Shown: one piece after another, positions 18,115 to 26,303 of the stretch
Numbering within the stretch: the stretch's first letter is position 1
Layout of the letters: every line of letters starts with the position of its first letter
Assembly (NCBI GenBank): GCA_964489425.1
Contig: CAZAYP010000013.1
Coordinates: 1 to 64,000, forward strand
Direction of reading: 5' to 3'
Length of the DNA stretch: 64,000 bases
Source: CAZAYP01 sp964489425 [NCBI: uncultured Verrucomicrobiota bacterium]
GTDB lineage: Bacteria; Verrucomicrobiota; Kiritimatiellia; RZYC01
Position numbers and translations under genes: made by a program
The notes under the pieces: model-generated
Database searches by the model: none
Told to the model about the DNA's origin: nothing
What the model saw: only the letters and a program-made list of their open reading frames with translations

Positions 18115-21100
18115 TTATTCCGGATTGTTTACGCGCAGGCGATAAAAGATAAAGCCCGTGTTATTGGACAAAATCACGGACTCCTCGCCGCCGTGGCCAT
18201 AGAAGCTGCCGGGATCAGGCACCATGCTCCAATGCGCTTCGGGCAGGCGGTTGGTGGCCTGATCCACCTGGTAGATCCGTCGGGTGGAACTGATAAAGTT
18301 CAACTCCAAGGCACTCGCCCAACTCAGGGCGCTGACCGCGAAATACGAGGCCGGATCCAGCGGATCCGTGTCGGCCACATATTCGTCGTAGTTGCACGAA
18401 CGATCCGTATCGGGATCCGCATCCGCGCCCTGGTCCTCGAAGGGGCAGAGCGGATCGAGCGCTTTTTCGATTTCCCACGGGTCGGTCATGCCGTCGCCGT
18501 CGGTGTCTTTGCTGGCGGGGTTGGTGCTGCGGTGATACTCGTCGATATTGGTGAGCGTGTCGCCATCGAGATCATCGTCAGCATCAGGCTTGAGCGGGTC
18601 CAGGCCGTTGTCGTGTTCCCACTTGTCGTTCATGCCGTCGCCGTCGGTGTCGGGGTTGGAGGCGTCGGTGCCGATCCAGGACTCCTCATAGGTGGTGAGG
18701 CCGTCGCGGTCAAGGTCGGCGAACGGGTCGCTGGTGCCCACGGAGGCGGCGTACTGGTCGGACAGGCCGTCGCCATTGGCGTCGTCGATGGGCGCGCGCG
18801 CGGCCTGGACGTTGGACAGATCGGCCAGGTTGCCGGCCTCGTCCTGTGCGCGGAGGGCAAAGTAATAGGCCTGGCCCATGTCGGGCATGACCACGGTGAC
18901 GGACTCGTCCGTGCCGGCGACGGCGGGCGCCTGGTCCAGGGGGTACTCGGTGGCCTCGTCCCAGTTGGTGGCGGCGATGGGCGCCGTGCTGAAGCGCAGG
19001 CGGTAGACCATGGCGCTGCCGGTCATATCGTCGTCGCCGGGTGCGGTCCAAGTCAACTGGACGTGCTTGGGCGTGAAGGCCGGCGTGGCCAGCAGGTTGG
19101 AGATGGCCGCGGGCGGGATGACGTCCGGCGACGCTTCGGCAAACAGGGCCAGGACCCCGGGATCCGTGACCTGGGCGGTGAGCACCCGGCGCTCTGGCGA
19201 GATCCCGCAGGGTTGGGCCACCCAGTTGCTGGCGGCGGCGTCCCACTGGTACAGCGCCAGGGTGGTCACGTCCAGTCCGGCCACGTCGGCGTCGTCGTAA
19301 TGCCACGCCAGGGTGGCATCGGTCAGTCCGGCCGGCACGGTCACGAAGAGGGCCGCGCCCACCTGGTTGGAGAGGCCGAACCCTTCCGGCCAGATGACCG
19401 GGGCGTAGCCTTGGTAGAGAAGGGCCACGGAATCCGCCGAATATCCTCCCGGGGCATACAGGCTGGCCTGGTTGTCGCTGGAGGTCAATTCGTTGACCTC
19501 GTTGGTAAACACAGGGTTGAAGGTGAACGCGTCCAGCGTGCGGTTGGTGCGGCCATCGGCGGTGAGACAGGCAATCGCCAAGGTGCCGCCGATCGCGCTC
19601 GAGAGGTCGAGCAGGCCGGTGTAGTGGTAGTCGTCCACCGCGGTCATGGCCACGGCCGCGGGGTCTCCGCCGTAGAGGGTGGCCTGCACGTCTGGCACGG
19701 CCAGCAGGGGCTGGTTCACCTCCAGGTTCAAGCGGAACGTGGTGGGCGTCTCCATGTAGCCGGAGGCCAGGGCGCCGAAGTCGGCGAAGCTGCCTTGCGC
19801 CGCGCGTCGGGACGGATCGGTGCCGGGATCGGCAGGCAGGTCCAGCGTCCAGACCGGGCCGGGTTCCGGCTGGGCTGCGGTGTGGCTGGCCTGTGCACCC
19901 CGCCACCAGGCCTCGAGGCGGTCGCCGGGTTCGAGCGCCTGGGCAGGCGCCCAGCCGTCACGACCGGTCTGGCCCAGGTCAAGGCGCCGGCCATGGGTGC
20001 CGCGCAGCGCCACGCGGGCGCCAGCCACTGGTTGGCCATTGCGCCGCACCTGTACGCGTGCCGGGGCGGAGGGTTCGCCTGCGGCCAGCCGTCCATAGGT
20101 GACGGGCAGGAACGTGCAGACGGAGTAGGGGGCCGGGATGTTGGTCGGGCCGGGCCGGTCCATGCTCGTGGCCTGGTCGACCAGGTTGGTGATCCGGCGG
20201 CTGCCCACGGTGGTGACCACGGTGGTGCGGCCATAGAAATAGCCATACTGGGGCGTGACCAGGTCAACATAGTAGCCGCTATAGGGATTGGAGCAATAGT
20301 TGGTCCATACCTGGGTCCAACTGGGAATCAACTGGGTGCGCAACAGTCCTGCCGCTGCGCTTTGGCGGTAATACTGCCAGGCCTGTGCCGTGGTCTGGGT
20401 GGCGCGCAGGGTGGAGGTGTAATAGGCGTACATATAATCGTTGAAGGACGACATTTCCGACAAGGCCCACTGGTTGTCCATGAGCCCGTACTGGAACGGG
20501 GTTTTGTCCGGGTTGCGCGCACGGTAGCGCGGCCAGGCCACCTCGTCCCACATGCCGTCGATGTACTCATCGTGAAGGGCGAACGCGTAATGCCCGAACT
20601 CGTGAATTACGGTTGGGGCATCAAGGTCCCAGCCGAACCACATGTGGGCCCAGCGGTTGGTTCCGTAAGCCGCGGGTTGATCGCCGAGAATGCCACCGAT
20701 CCGGGCATGGGCGCGCAAACCCGGATAGATGCAGACGAGGTCGGCGTTGTTCCAGGTGGTGAAGCCGTTCTGCACGCCACCGGTGAGGTAGAGCATGCCG
20801 AGCTTCATCTGGCCATCCGTGATGTCGTAGAGGTAGGTGGATGCCGCACGCAAATCGTTGGTGAGTTTTGACACCCAGAAGGCATCGGCCGGCTTCATGG
20901 CATGTTCGAACGCGCAGATCAGGTGCCACTCAAAAATGGGATGGGCCATGCGCAGGTAGATGGGCTGGCCGGCGGACACGGCCGCCATGTCCCGGGTGTT
21001 CAGGGTGTACGAGCGCCAGACGCCGTCCCAGTTGGAGTCGCGCGCGCCGCCGATGTCGCTGTCGTACCACAGGGAGAACATCAGGTTGCTCACGCCGCCA

Positions 21101-24100
21101 TGGCCGGACTTGCGGGCCGGCTCGTTGTGAACCTTCTTGCGGGCAAACAAGGTCGTGCTTTCCTCGGCCCACTGGTTGATGCGCAGGTAGCCCTGGGAAT
21201 CGGTCCAACCCGCGCGTGAGCGATCCGTGCGGCCGCCGTAATACACCTCGGCGTTGGCGACTTCCTCGCCGGGATCATAAACGCCGTTTACGAAACGGTC
21301 GATCCATACCCGCACCAGCCAGCTGTTGGCCTGCGAATTGTCGAAGCGGAACGGCGCGGTCTGGGCTTCGGCGCCGTCCGCGCGCAACGTGATCACGGCG
21401 TTGGTCACCACGCCGGGCATGCGCGGGTAGGAGTCCATGTCCCAGAGTATCTGGCGGCCTGACCCGGCGGCCACACGGACGTTGGCATCGCCAGAAACCC
21501 CGGTGACCAGGGCGGGGTAGTTATACGTCACGCCGCCGACCGTGGCCTGGATGCCCAGCGTTACGCGCGGCTGCAGGCCGGAAGGCGCGATAAGGTTGTA
21601 GCGCACAACAACCTGCCGGGTGCCGAAGTTCTGCCAGGCTTGGACGTTGCGGAAAAAGTTGGGCCGCAGGCCGACGTTGATGGGCGTCTCCTCGTAACAT
21701 TCCGGTGCCACCGCGGGCAGGGTCACTGGGTCGAACCCATCCAGCGTAACGCGCAAATCGCCCCGCACGCCGCAGGGCAGGTTGGGCAGCCAATACAGCC
21801 CGGATGGAATGCCCACGAACGGAATGCCTGGCTGGGATAGCGTCGAGTAGGCGCCCAGTTCCACGCGCGCGCCGGTCAGGCCCGTGCCGGTGACCAGGTT
21901 GGTGATGCGGCCGGAGATGGTCGTATAAGGCTGGAACTCGGCCAGAACAGTCTGGGTGCCGTTCATGGTCACGGTCAGTTCCGTAGCCGACCCTGCGGCG
22001 GCGCCGTTGACCACCCAGCGCAGGAACAGGTAGTCGCTGGTGGCGGGCGTGGCCCGCACGCGCACAACCGTGCCGCGGCTGTAGAGTCCGCCGCCGGCGT
22101 TGGGCGGGGTCAGCACGGTGACCGACCCGGCATAGGGCATGTTGGTCTGCACGATCAGGGGGTAGCCGCCACCAATGTGCAGTTCGGCGTTGATGGTTTC
22201 CGACTCGCCGATGCCGGTGTTCACCAGGATGGTGCCGGTGTAATCGCCGCTGGTCAGGCCCTCGGTGTTCATCTCGCAGGTGATGGTGTCGCGCTCTCCG
22301 ATGCTGTACCCGCTCGTCGGCCGGAGGCTCAGCCAGTCGCGATCATCGGTCAGCGTATAGTCCAGGGAGCGGCCGCCACCGTTCCACACTTGGAACGTGG
22401 GCCGCGCCTTTTCGCCGGGCAACGCGTAGCCTGCGACCGTGTTGGCGCTGACCCTGAGCGCGGGGTTGATGTCGCCCGGGTTGGGCAGCACGGTCATGGT
22501 CACGGTGACGACCTGGGTGGCCACGTTCAGGCCGTAGGGGCTCTCCGCCACAATGGTGACCCGGCCGGTATGTATGCCCAGGCCCAGGGCGGAGGTGGGG
22601 AATGTGATGTACACCAGTTGTTCGGTGCTGGCGCAACTGCCGGCCACCGGGTTCAGCGTCAGCCACGGGGCGCTGGCCGTGCTGGAATAGTCGAGGTAGC
22701 CGCCGCTGCCGTTGTTCCACAGGTAAAACCCCCAGGTGACGGCGTTGTTGCTTTGGATAACCTGGTTTTCGATTTCATTGAGCGAGCAGCCCAGGTTGCC
22801 GGTCGGCGGCCAGGTGGTCAGTTCCAGCGGCAGCGTGCGCACAAAGTTGGTTCCATAGGTAATGAACATCCGGCCGGTGTGCACGCCGGCCACGGCCGAG
22901 TCGCGGCCCAGCCAGCCGTTGCAGAACTGGTTGGTGATGGTGTCGTACTCGCCGGTGCTCACGCCCGTGGCCGGCTGGGTCAGCAGCCACGGCACATTGT
23001 TGGAGATGGTGTAGGTCATGGTGCCCGCGCCCACGTTGCGCACGGTGAATGTCTCGCTGGCCGCATTGACCCCGCAGGTGACAAAAGCCGAGACGCCCAG
23101 GATGCTCACGCCCAGCGAGGCCGGGTCCACGGTGGGAATATAGAGCCGGCCCCAGACCGGGTTGTCCAGGATGTGATCTTCCTGTAGCAGGACGGCCTCC
23201 GCGCCGCCGCCTACCGGGAGCTTGCCGATGGCCCAGGTGCTGCCGCCAACAAACCGGCTGAAGACCGCGTTGCGGCTGTCGGGCGCAAACCACACGCCCT
23301 CATCGGCTGTTCCCAGGTCCGCGGTCAGGCGGCGCTCGCTCGTGCCATCGGAGTTCATGATAAAGGCGCGGCTGGTGCCCAGGTCACCGGTGTTTGATTT
23401 AAGGAACGCCAGAAGGCGTCCATCCGGGCTGACGGCGCCACCCCAGTCCATGCGGCCATCGCTGACGGCCAGCAACGTGCGGTTACTGGTGTTGGGGTTG
23501 TATTTCTTAATGCTGGTATCCGGCCACCACAAGGGATCCGTGGTGTAGAAAAAGGTGCCGTCCGACGGCAGCACGGCGAGGATGTTCTGGCGGTCCGGCT
23601 CAAACAGGCAGACTTCCATGCCGCCGCTGGCCAGGTCCGCGTACCACAGGTCCATGCCGGTGTCGGTATGATAGAACCACGGGCCGATCAGGCCGCGGCT
23701 GTCGCGCGCCCACTCGAAGCTGCCCAAGTTGGACAGCAGGGTCTCCGCGCCTGTGACCAGGTCGCGCACGGTCGGCACGGCGCCGCCGGACGATCCGTCG
23801 TAGAACGCGATCTTCGTGCCATCCGGGCTGAGGCGCGGCCGGGTTTGTGCGCCGGCTTTCTCGATCAGCTTCTCCACGTTGGACCCGTCGGGATCCATCA
23901 TCCATAGGTCATGGTTGCCGTCGCGGTCGGAGTCAAATACGATCTTCTCGGAGAACTGGCCGGCCGCGGCGTTGATCGTGAGGTGCAGCACCACGGTCTG
24001 CTCTTCGCCCTCTTCCGGCACGATCAAGATGCTGCCGTCATACAGGCCGGGCGGTAACACATCCGCGAGGTAGATCACTTCCAACACGCTGGTGCCGCCG

Positions 24101-26013
24101 GCGCCCGCGCCGAGGTTGGTGACGCTGAACCAGTTCCCGTCGGCTTGGATGGTGAACGGCACGTCGCCGGTGCCGCCGCTGTTCCAAAGGTGGAGATAAT
24201 CCTCGGGCGGCGTGGTGCCGGCCTGGACCGTGTTCTCAAGGCTGTCCGTGTCGCAGTCCAGGGCCGGCGTGACGCTCAGGGCGATGCCCAGCAGCATCGG
24301 GCTGTTGACGGCCCCGGCGGCCGTGACCTCGACCCAGGCCTGGTGGTCGCCAGCCTCCAGGCCGGCGGGATTCACGCGCCACGCGTGCTCCTGGCCGGTT
24401 CCGGAACTGCTGCCGCTGCCGGGCTGGACCACCAGCCATGGCACATCGCTGGTGATGGTGTAGTTGAGCGTGCCGCTGCCGGTATTGACCACGCTCAAGG
24501 TCCGCTCGACCAAGCTGGTGGTGCCCTGGGCCAGGGTCAGCGCCGGGTTGGTGCAGATGATGTCAATGACCGGCCCGCTGTCTTCGACCGTCAGGGTGAC
24601 CGGCACATACTGGGGCTGGCCGTCCGTGCCCTGGCCATTGACCATGACCAGGCCGTCATAATGACCGGATGGCAGATTGGCCGTGTCGAAGTCCAAGCTG
24701 TGCTGGTTGACCGTGTTGCCATAAGTGCAGTCCTGTGTCGGCATGGGCAGCGCCCACTCCACGGTGGATTGGATGCGGTAGCACATCTCGCCACTCCCAT
24801 TCGTGTTCCAGATGTCAAAGGTCAGGCTGGTGGCATTGAGGCCTTGCAGCACGCTGTTGCTCAGGCTTCCGGGCGTTACGGCCAGTACCGGTGGCTGATA
24901 CGGCTCGACCACGTAATATTCCAGGGCGCCCATGTCCTGCATGGCCTTGCCGCCCGCACGGGATGGCCGCGGCCGCGGGTTGCCATCGTAATCCGTTGTG
25001 ACGTCCGGCATGTCCCCGCCCTCGTCCAGGCAGGGCGACAGATCGGTCAGGTGGAAATCGTCCGCGGTCCAGTCCACGAAGCCCGGCTCGGAGGCCTGGT
25101 TGCCTTCGGCGGGGATCAGCGGGTCGCTGTCGGTGTAGGTGATCGATGAATTGCCGTCCGCCGAGGCATTGGGATCAGCGGGCGCCACATTCGACCAGGC
25201 GATGCTGTTGATCACCACCGCGCTGTTGCGGGCCAGCAGTCCGCCGGCCTGCACGCCGGCCTCGTTGCGGACGATGGTGCAGCCCAGCGCCAGGCCGCCA
25301 TCCAGCACCGCGCCGCCGCCCGAGCCGGTCTTGGGGACAAAGTTGTCGCGAATGATGCAACTGCGCGCCGCCGCCCCCGCCGCGGCGTACAGGCCGCCGG
25401 CCTCGGTGCCGGCGCTGTTGTAGGCCACCAGGCAGCTCTGGGCCACGCAGTTGGTGTCCAGGTACAGCGGCCCAACGCTCGATGAATTATACAGCACCGA
25501 ACTGAACTCCACGCGGCCGCCCGCGGTGCAATACACGCCGCCGCCCACATTGGTGTCGCCGGCATAGTTGTGGGTTATATCGCAGCGGTACACCACCCCG
25601 CCGGCGTTGTAGATCCCGCCGCCAGCCGCGGTGTCGGCGGCGCCGTTGCGCACGGTAAAATCCGCGAACCAGGCGTTGTTGGTCGTGATGCGCACGCAGC
25701 GGGTCTGGTTGTGGCCGTCGATGATCGTGTTCTTGCTACCATTGGCGCTCTGGACCATGAGCGGCTTGGCGATCAGAATCTCGGACTCGAGCAGGTAGAT
25801 CCCGTTGGTCACCACCACGGTGTCCTCGGCCGCGGCTGCATCAATCGCGGCTTGGATATTTGTCGCCGCCGTGGCCCAGCTCGTGAACGGCGCCACGTGG
25901 CTGCCGGCAGGGGCGACGTAGTGAGTCGTTGCCGCCGAACCGGCTGGCTGCGAAAGCCCCAGCGCCAGCAGAACAACAGCCGCCACCGCTGAAATCCGTA
26001 CGTGTGTGCCCAT
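18115..26013 (-). CDS. Giant multidomain secreted protein with CLCA-like zinc metalloprotease motif and TSP3 repeats
   Basis: A 2632-residue protein. ATG at 26013 follows AGGGAGGG and a signal peptide (RISAVAAVVLLALGL, cleavage near GSAA). Order seen: beta-helix/choice-of-anchor Q part (to about 380), BACON-like Ig repeats (about 390-680), TolB-like beta-propeller repeats (IVFDSDRDGNHDLWMMDPDG, about 685-945), more BACON-like repeats, an InlB-B-like repeat (about 1290-1360), a carboxypeptidase-regulatory-like domain, a domain with HEFGHYAFALHDEY (first His about 1804), a cohesin-like/Fn3 region, calcium-binding TSP3 repeats (DTDGDGMNDKWE type, about 2408-2540), and a C-terminal module ending FYRLRVNNPE. 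HExxHxxx(A/G)xxDEY is the pattern of CLCA-type metalloproteases, so peptidase activity is inferred. It is divergent from the 2997-residue gene across a region with operator-like palindromes. Confidence 0.88.
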   Translation of the reverse strand: MGTHVRISAVAAVVLLALGLSQPAGSAATTHYVAPAGSHVAPFTSWATAATNIQAAIDAAAAEDTVVVTNGIYLLESEILIAKPLMVQSANGSKNTIIDGHNQTRCVRITTNNAWFADFTVRNGAADTAAGGGIYNAGGVVYRCDITHNYAGDTNVGGGVYCTAGGRVEFSSVLYNSSSVGPLYLDTNCVAQSCLVAYNSAGTEAGGLYAAAGAAARSCIIRDNFVPKTGSGGGAVLDGGLALGCTIVRNEAGVQAGGLLARNSAVVINSIAWSNVAPADPNASADGNSSITYTDSDPLIPAEGNQASEPGFVDWTADDFHLTDLSPCLDEGGDMPDVTTDYDGNPRPRPSRAGGKAMQDMGALEYYVVEPYQPPVLAVTPGSLSNSVLQGLNATSLTFDIWNTNGSGEMCYRIQSTVEWALPMPTQDCTYGNTVNQHSLDFDTANLPSGHYDGLVMVNGQGTDGQPQYVPVTLTVEDSGPVIDIICTNPALTLAQGTTSLVERTLSVVNTGSGTLNYTITSDVPWLVVQPGSGSSSGTGQEHAWRVNPAGLEAGDHQAWVEVTAAGAVNSPMLLGIALSVTPALDCDTDSLENTVQAGTTPPEDYLHLWNSGGTGDVPFTIQADGNWFSVTNLGAGAGGTSVLEVIYLADVLPPGLYDGSILIVPEEGEEQTVVLHLTINAAAGQFSEKIVFDSDRDGNHDLWMMDPDGSNVEKLIEKAGAQTRPRLSPDGTKIAFYDGSSGGAVPTVRDLVTGAETLLSNLGSFEWARDSRGLIGPWFYHTDTGMDLWYADLASGGMEVCLFEPDRQNILAVLPSDGTFFYTTDPLWWPDTSIKKYNPNTSNRTLLAVSDGRMDWGGAVSPDGRLLAFLKSNTGDLGTSRAFIMNSDGTSERRLTADLGTADEGVWFAPDSRNAVFSRFVGGSTWAIGKLPVGGGAEAVLLQEDHILDNPVWGRLYIPTVDPASLGVSILGVSAFVTCGVNAASETFTVRNVGAGTMTYTISNNVPWLLTQPATGVSTGEYDTITNQFCNGWLGRDSAVAGVHTGRMFITYGTNFVRTLPLELTTWPPTGNLGCSLNEIENQVIQSNNAVTWGFYLWNNGSGGYLDYSSTASAPWLTLNPVAGSCASTEQLVYITFPTSALGLGIHTGRVTIVAESPYGLNVATQVVTVTMTVLPNPGDINPALRVSANTVAGYALPGEKARPTFQVWNGGGRSLDYTLTDDRDWLSLRPTSGYSIGERDTITCEMNTEGLTSGDYTGTILVNTGIGESETINAELHIGGGYPLIVQTNMPYAGSVTVLTPPNAGGGLYSRGTVVRVRATPATSDYLFLRWVVNGAAAGSATELTVTMNGTQTVLAEFQPYTTISGRITNLVTGTGLTGARVELGAYSTLSQPGIPFVGIPSGLYWLPNLPCGVRGDLRVTLDGFDPVTLPAVAPECYEETPINVGLRPNFFRNVQAWQNFGTRQVVVRYNLIAPSGLQPRVTLGIQATVGGVTYNYPALVTGVSGDANVRVAAGSGRQILWDMDSYPRMPGVVTNAVITLRADGAEAQTAPFRFDNSQANSWLVRVWIDRFVNGVYDPGEEVANAEVYYGGRTDRSRAGWTDSQGYLRINQWAEESTTLFARKKVHNEPARKSGHGGVSNLMFSLWYDSDIGGARDSNWDGVWRSYTLNTRDMAAVSAGQPIYLRMAHPIFEWHLICAFEHAMKPADAFWVSKLTNDLRAASTYLYDITDGQMKLGMLYLTGGVQNGFTTWNNADLVCIYPGLRAHARIGGILGDQPAAYGTNRWAHMWFGWDLDAPTVIHEFGHYAFALHDEYIDGMWDEVAWPRYRARNPDKTPFQYGLMDNQWALSEMSSFNDYMYAYYTSTLRATQTTAQAWQYYRQSAAAGLLRTQLIPSWTQVWTNYCSNPYSGYYVDLVTPQYGYFYGRTTVVTTVGSRRITNLVDQATSMDRPGPTNIPAPYSVCTFLPVTYGRLAAGEPSAPARVQVRRNGQPVAGARVALRGTHGRRLDLGQTGRDGWAPAQALEPGDRLEAWWRGAQASHTAAQPEPGPVWTLDLPADPGTDPSRRAAQGSFADFGALASGYMETPTTFRLNLEVNQPLLAVPDVQATLYGGDPAAVAMTAVDDYHYTGLLDLSSAIGGTLAIACLTADGRTNRTLDAFTFNPVFTNEVNELTSSDNQASLYAPGGYSADSVALLYQGYAPVIWPEGFGLSNQVGAALFVTVPAGLTDATLAWHYDDADVAGLDVTTLALYQWDAAASNWVAQPCGISPERRVLTAQVTDPGVLALFAEASPDVIPPAAISNLLATPAFTPKHVQLTWTAPGDDDMTGSAMVYRLRFSTAPIAATNWDEATEYPLDQAPAVAGTDESVTVVMPDMGQAYYFALRAQDEAGNLADLSNVQAARAPIDDANGDGLSDQYAASVGTSDPFADLDRDGLTTYEESWIGTDASNPDTDGDGMNDKWEHDNGLDPLKPDADDDLDGDTLTNIDEYHRSTNPASKDTDGDGMTDPWEIEKALDPLCPFEDQGADADPDTDRSCNYDEYVADTDPLDPASYFAVSALSWASALELNFISSTRRIYQVDQATNRLPEAHWSMVPDPGSFYGHGGEESVILSNNTGFIFYRLRVNNPE

Positions 26014-26035
26014 GGTATTACCCTCCCTAAACTTA

Positions 26036-26069
26036 GGTGTAATATACACCACCGCATTCTAAAAGTTGA
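26036..26069 (-). promoter_or_regulatory. Candidate promoter overlapped by a dyad, for the metalloprotease-like gene
   Basis: On the minus strand TATATT (26046-26041) lies 17 bases from a weak TCAACT (26069-26064). The -10 is embedded in GGTGTA-TAT-TACACC, a perfect 6-bp-arm dyad (26036-26050), which suits an operator. The predicted start is about 20 bases before the ATG at 26013. Confidence 0.4.
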
Positions 26070-26091
26070 TGAGTAAATGCCGCGCGCCACT

Positions 26092-26173
26092 TTTTTCCAA
26101 TGTTTGGAAAAATGACGGGTGGATTTTCCAATGATTGGAAAACGGCCGGCGCAATTTTCCAATGATTGGAAAA
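26092..26173. repeat. Three 31-bp-spaced palindromes in a divergent promoter region
   Basis: The 19-bp palindrome TTTTCCAATGATTGGAAAA occurs at 26124-26142 and 26155-26173, and a variant with TGT at the centre at 26093-26111 (extended to 9-bp arms, 26092-26112). Starts are 26093, 26124 and 26155: exactly 31 bp apart, close to three helical turns, so all three face the same side of the DNA. The separating bases are not conserved, which points to selection on the palindromes. They lie between two divergent giant genes and are likely binding sites for a dimeric regulator. Confidence 0.75.
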
Positions 26174-26303
26174 CCGCGTCGGCCGTCCCGGCGTCGTCCC
26201 CGTCAGCGCGGTCGAAGTGGTGCGATCTCGGATTTACATTGGCGGCTCGCCGGAGTAGCGTCTGCATCGGCAACAGTCGCCTGATGCAAACAACGGGGGC
26301 CCT

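Noticed and set aside
18082-20871. 929-residue rightward frame
   Set aside because: Antisense of the metalloprotease-like gene with Gly/Val/His-rich shadow composition.
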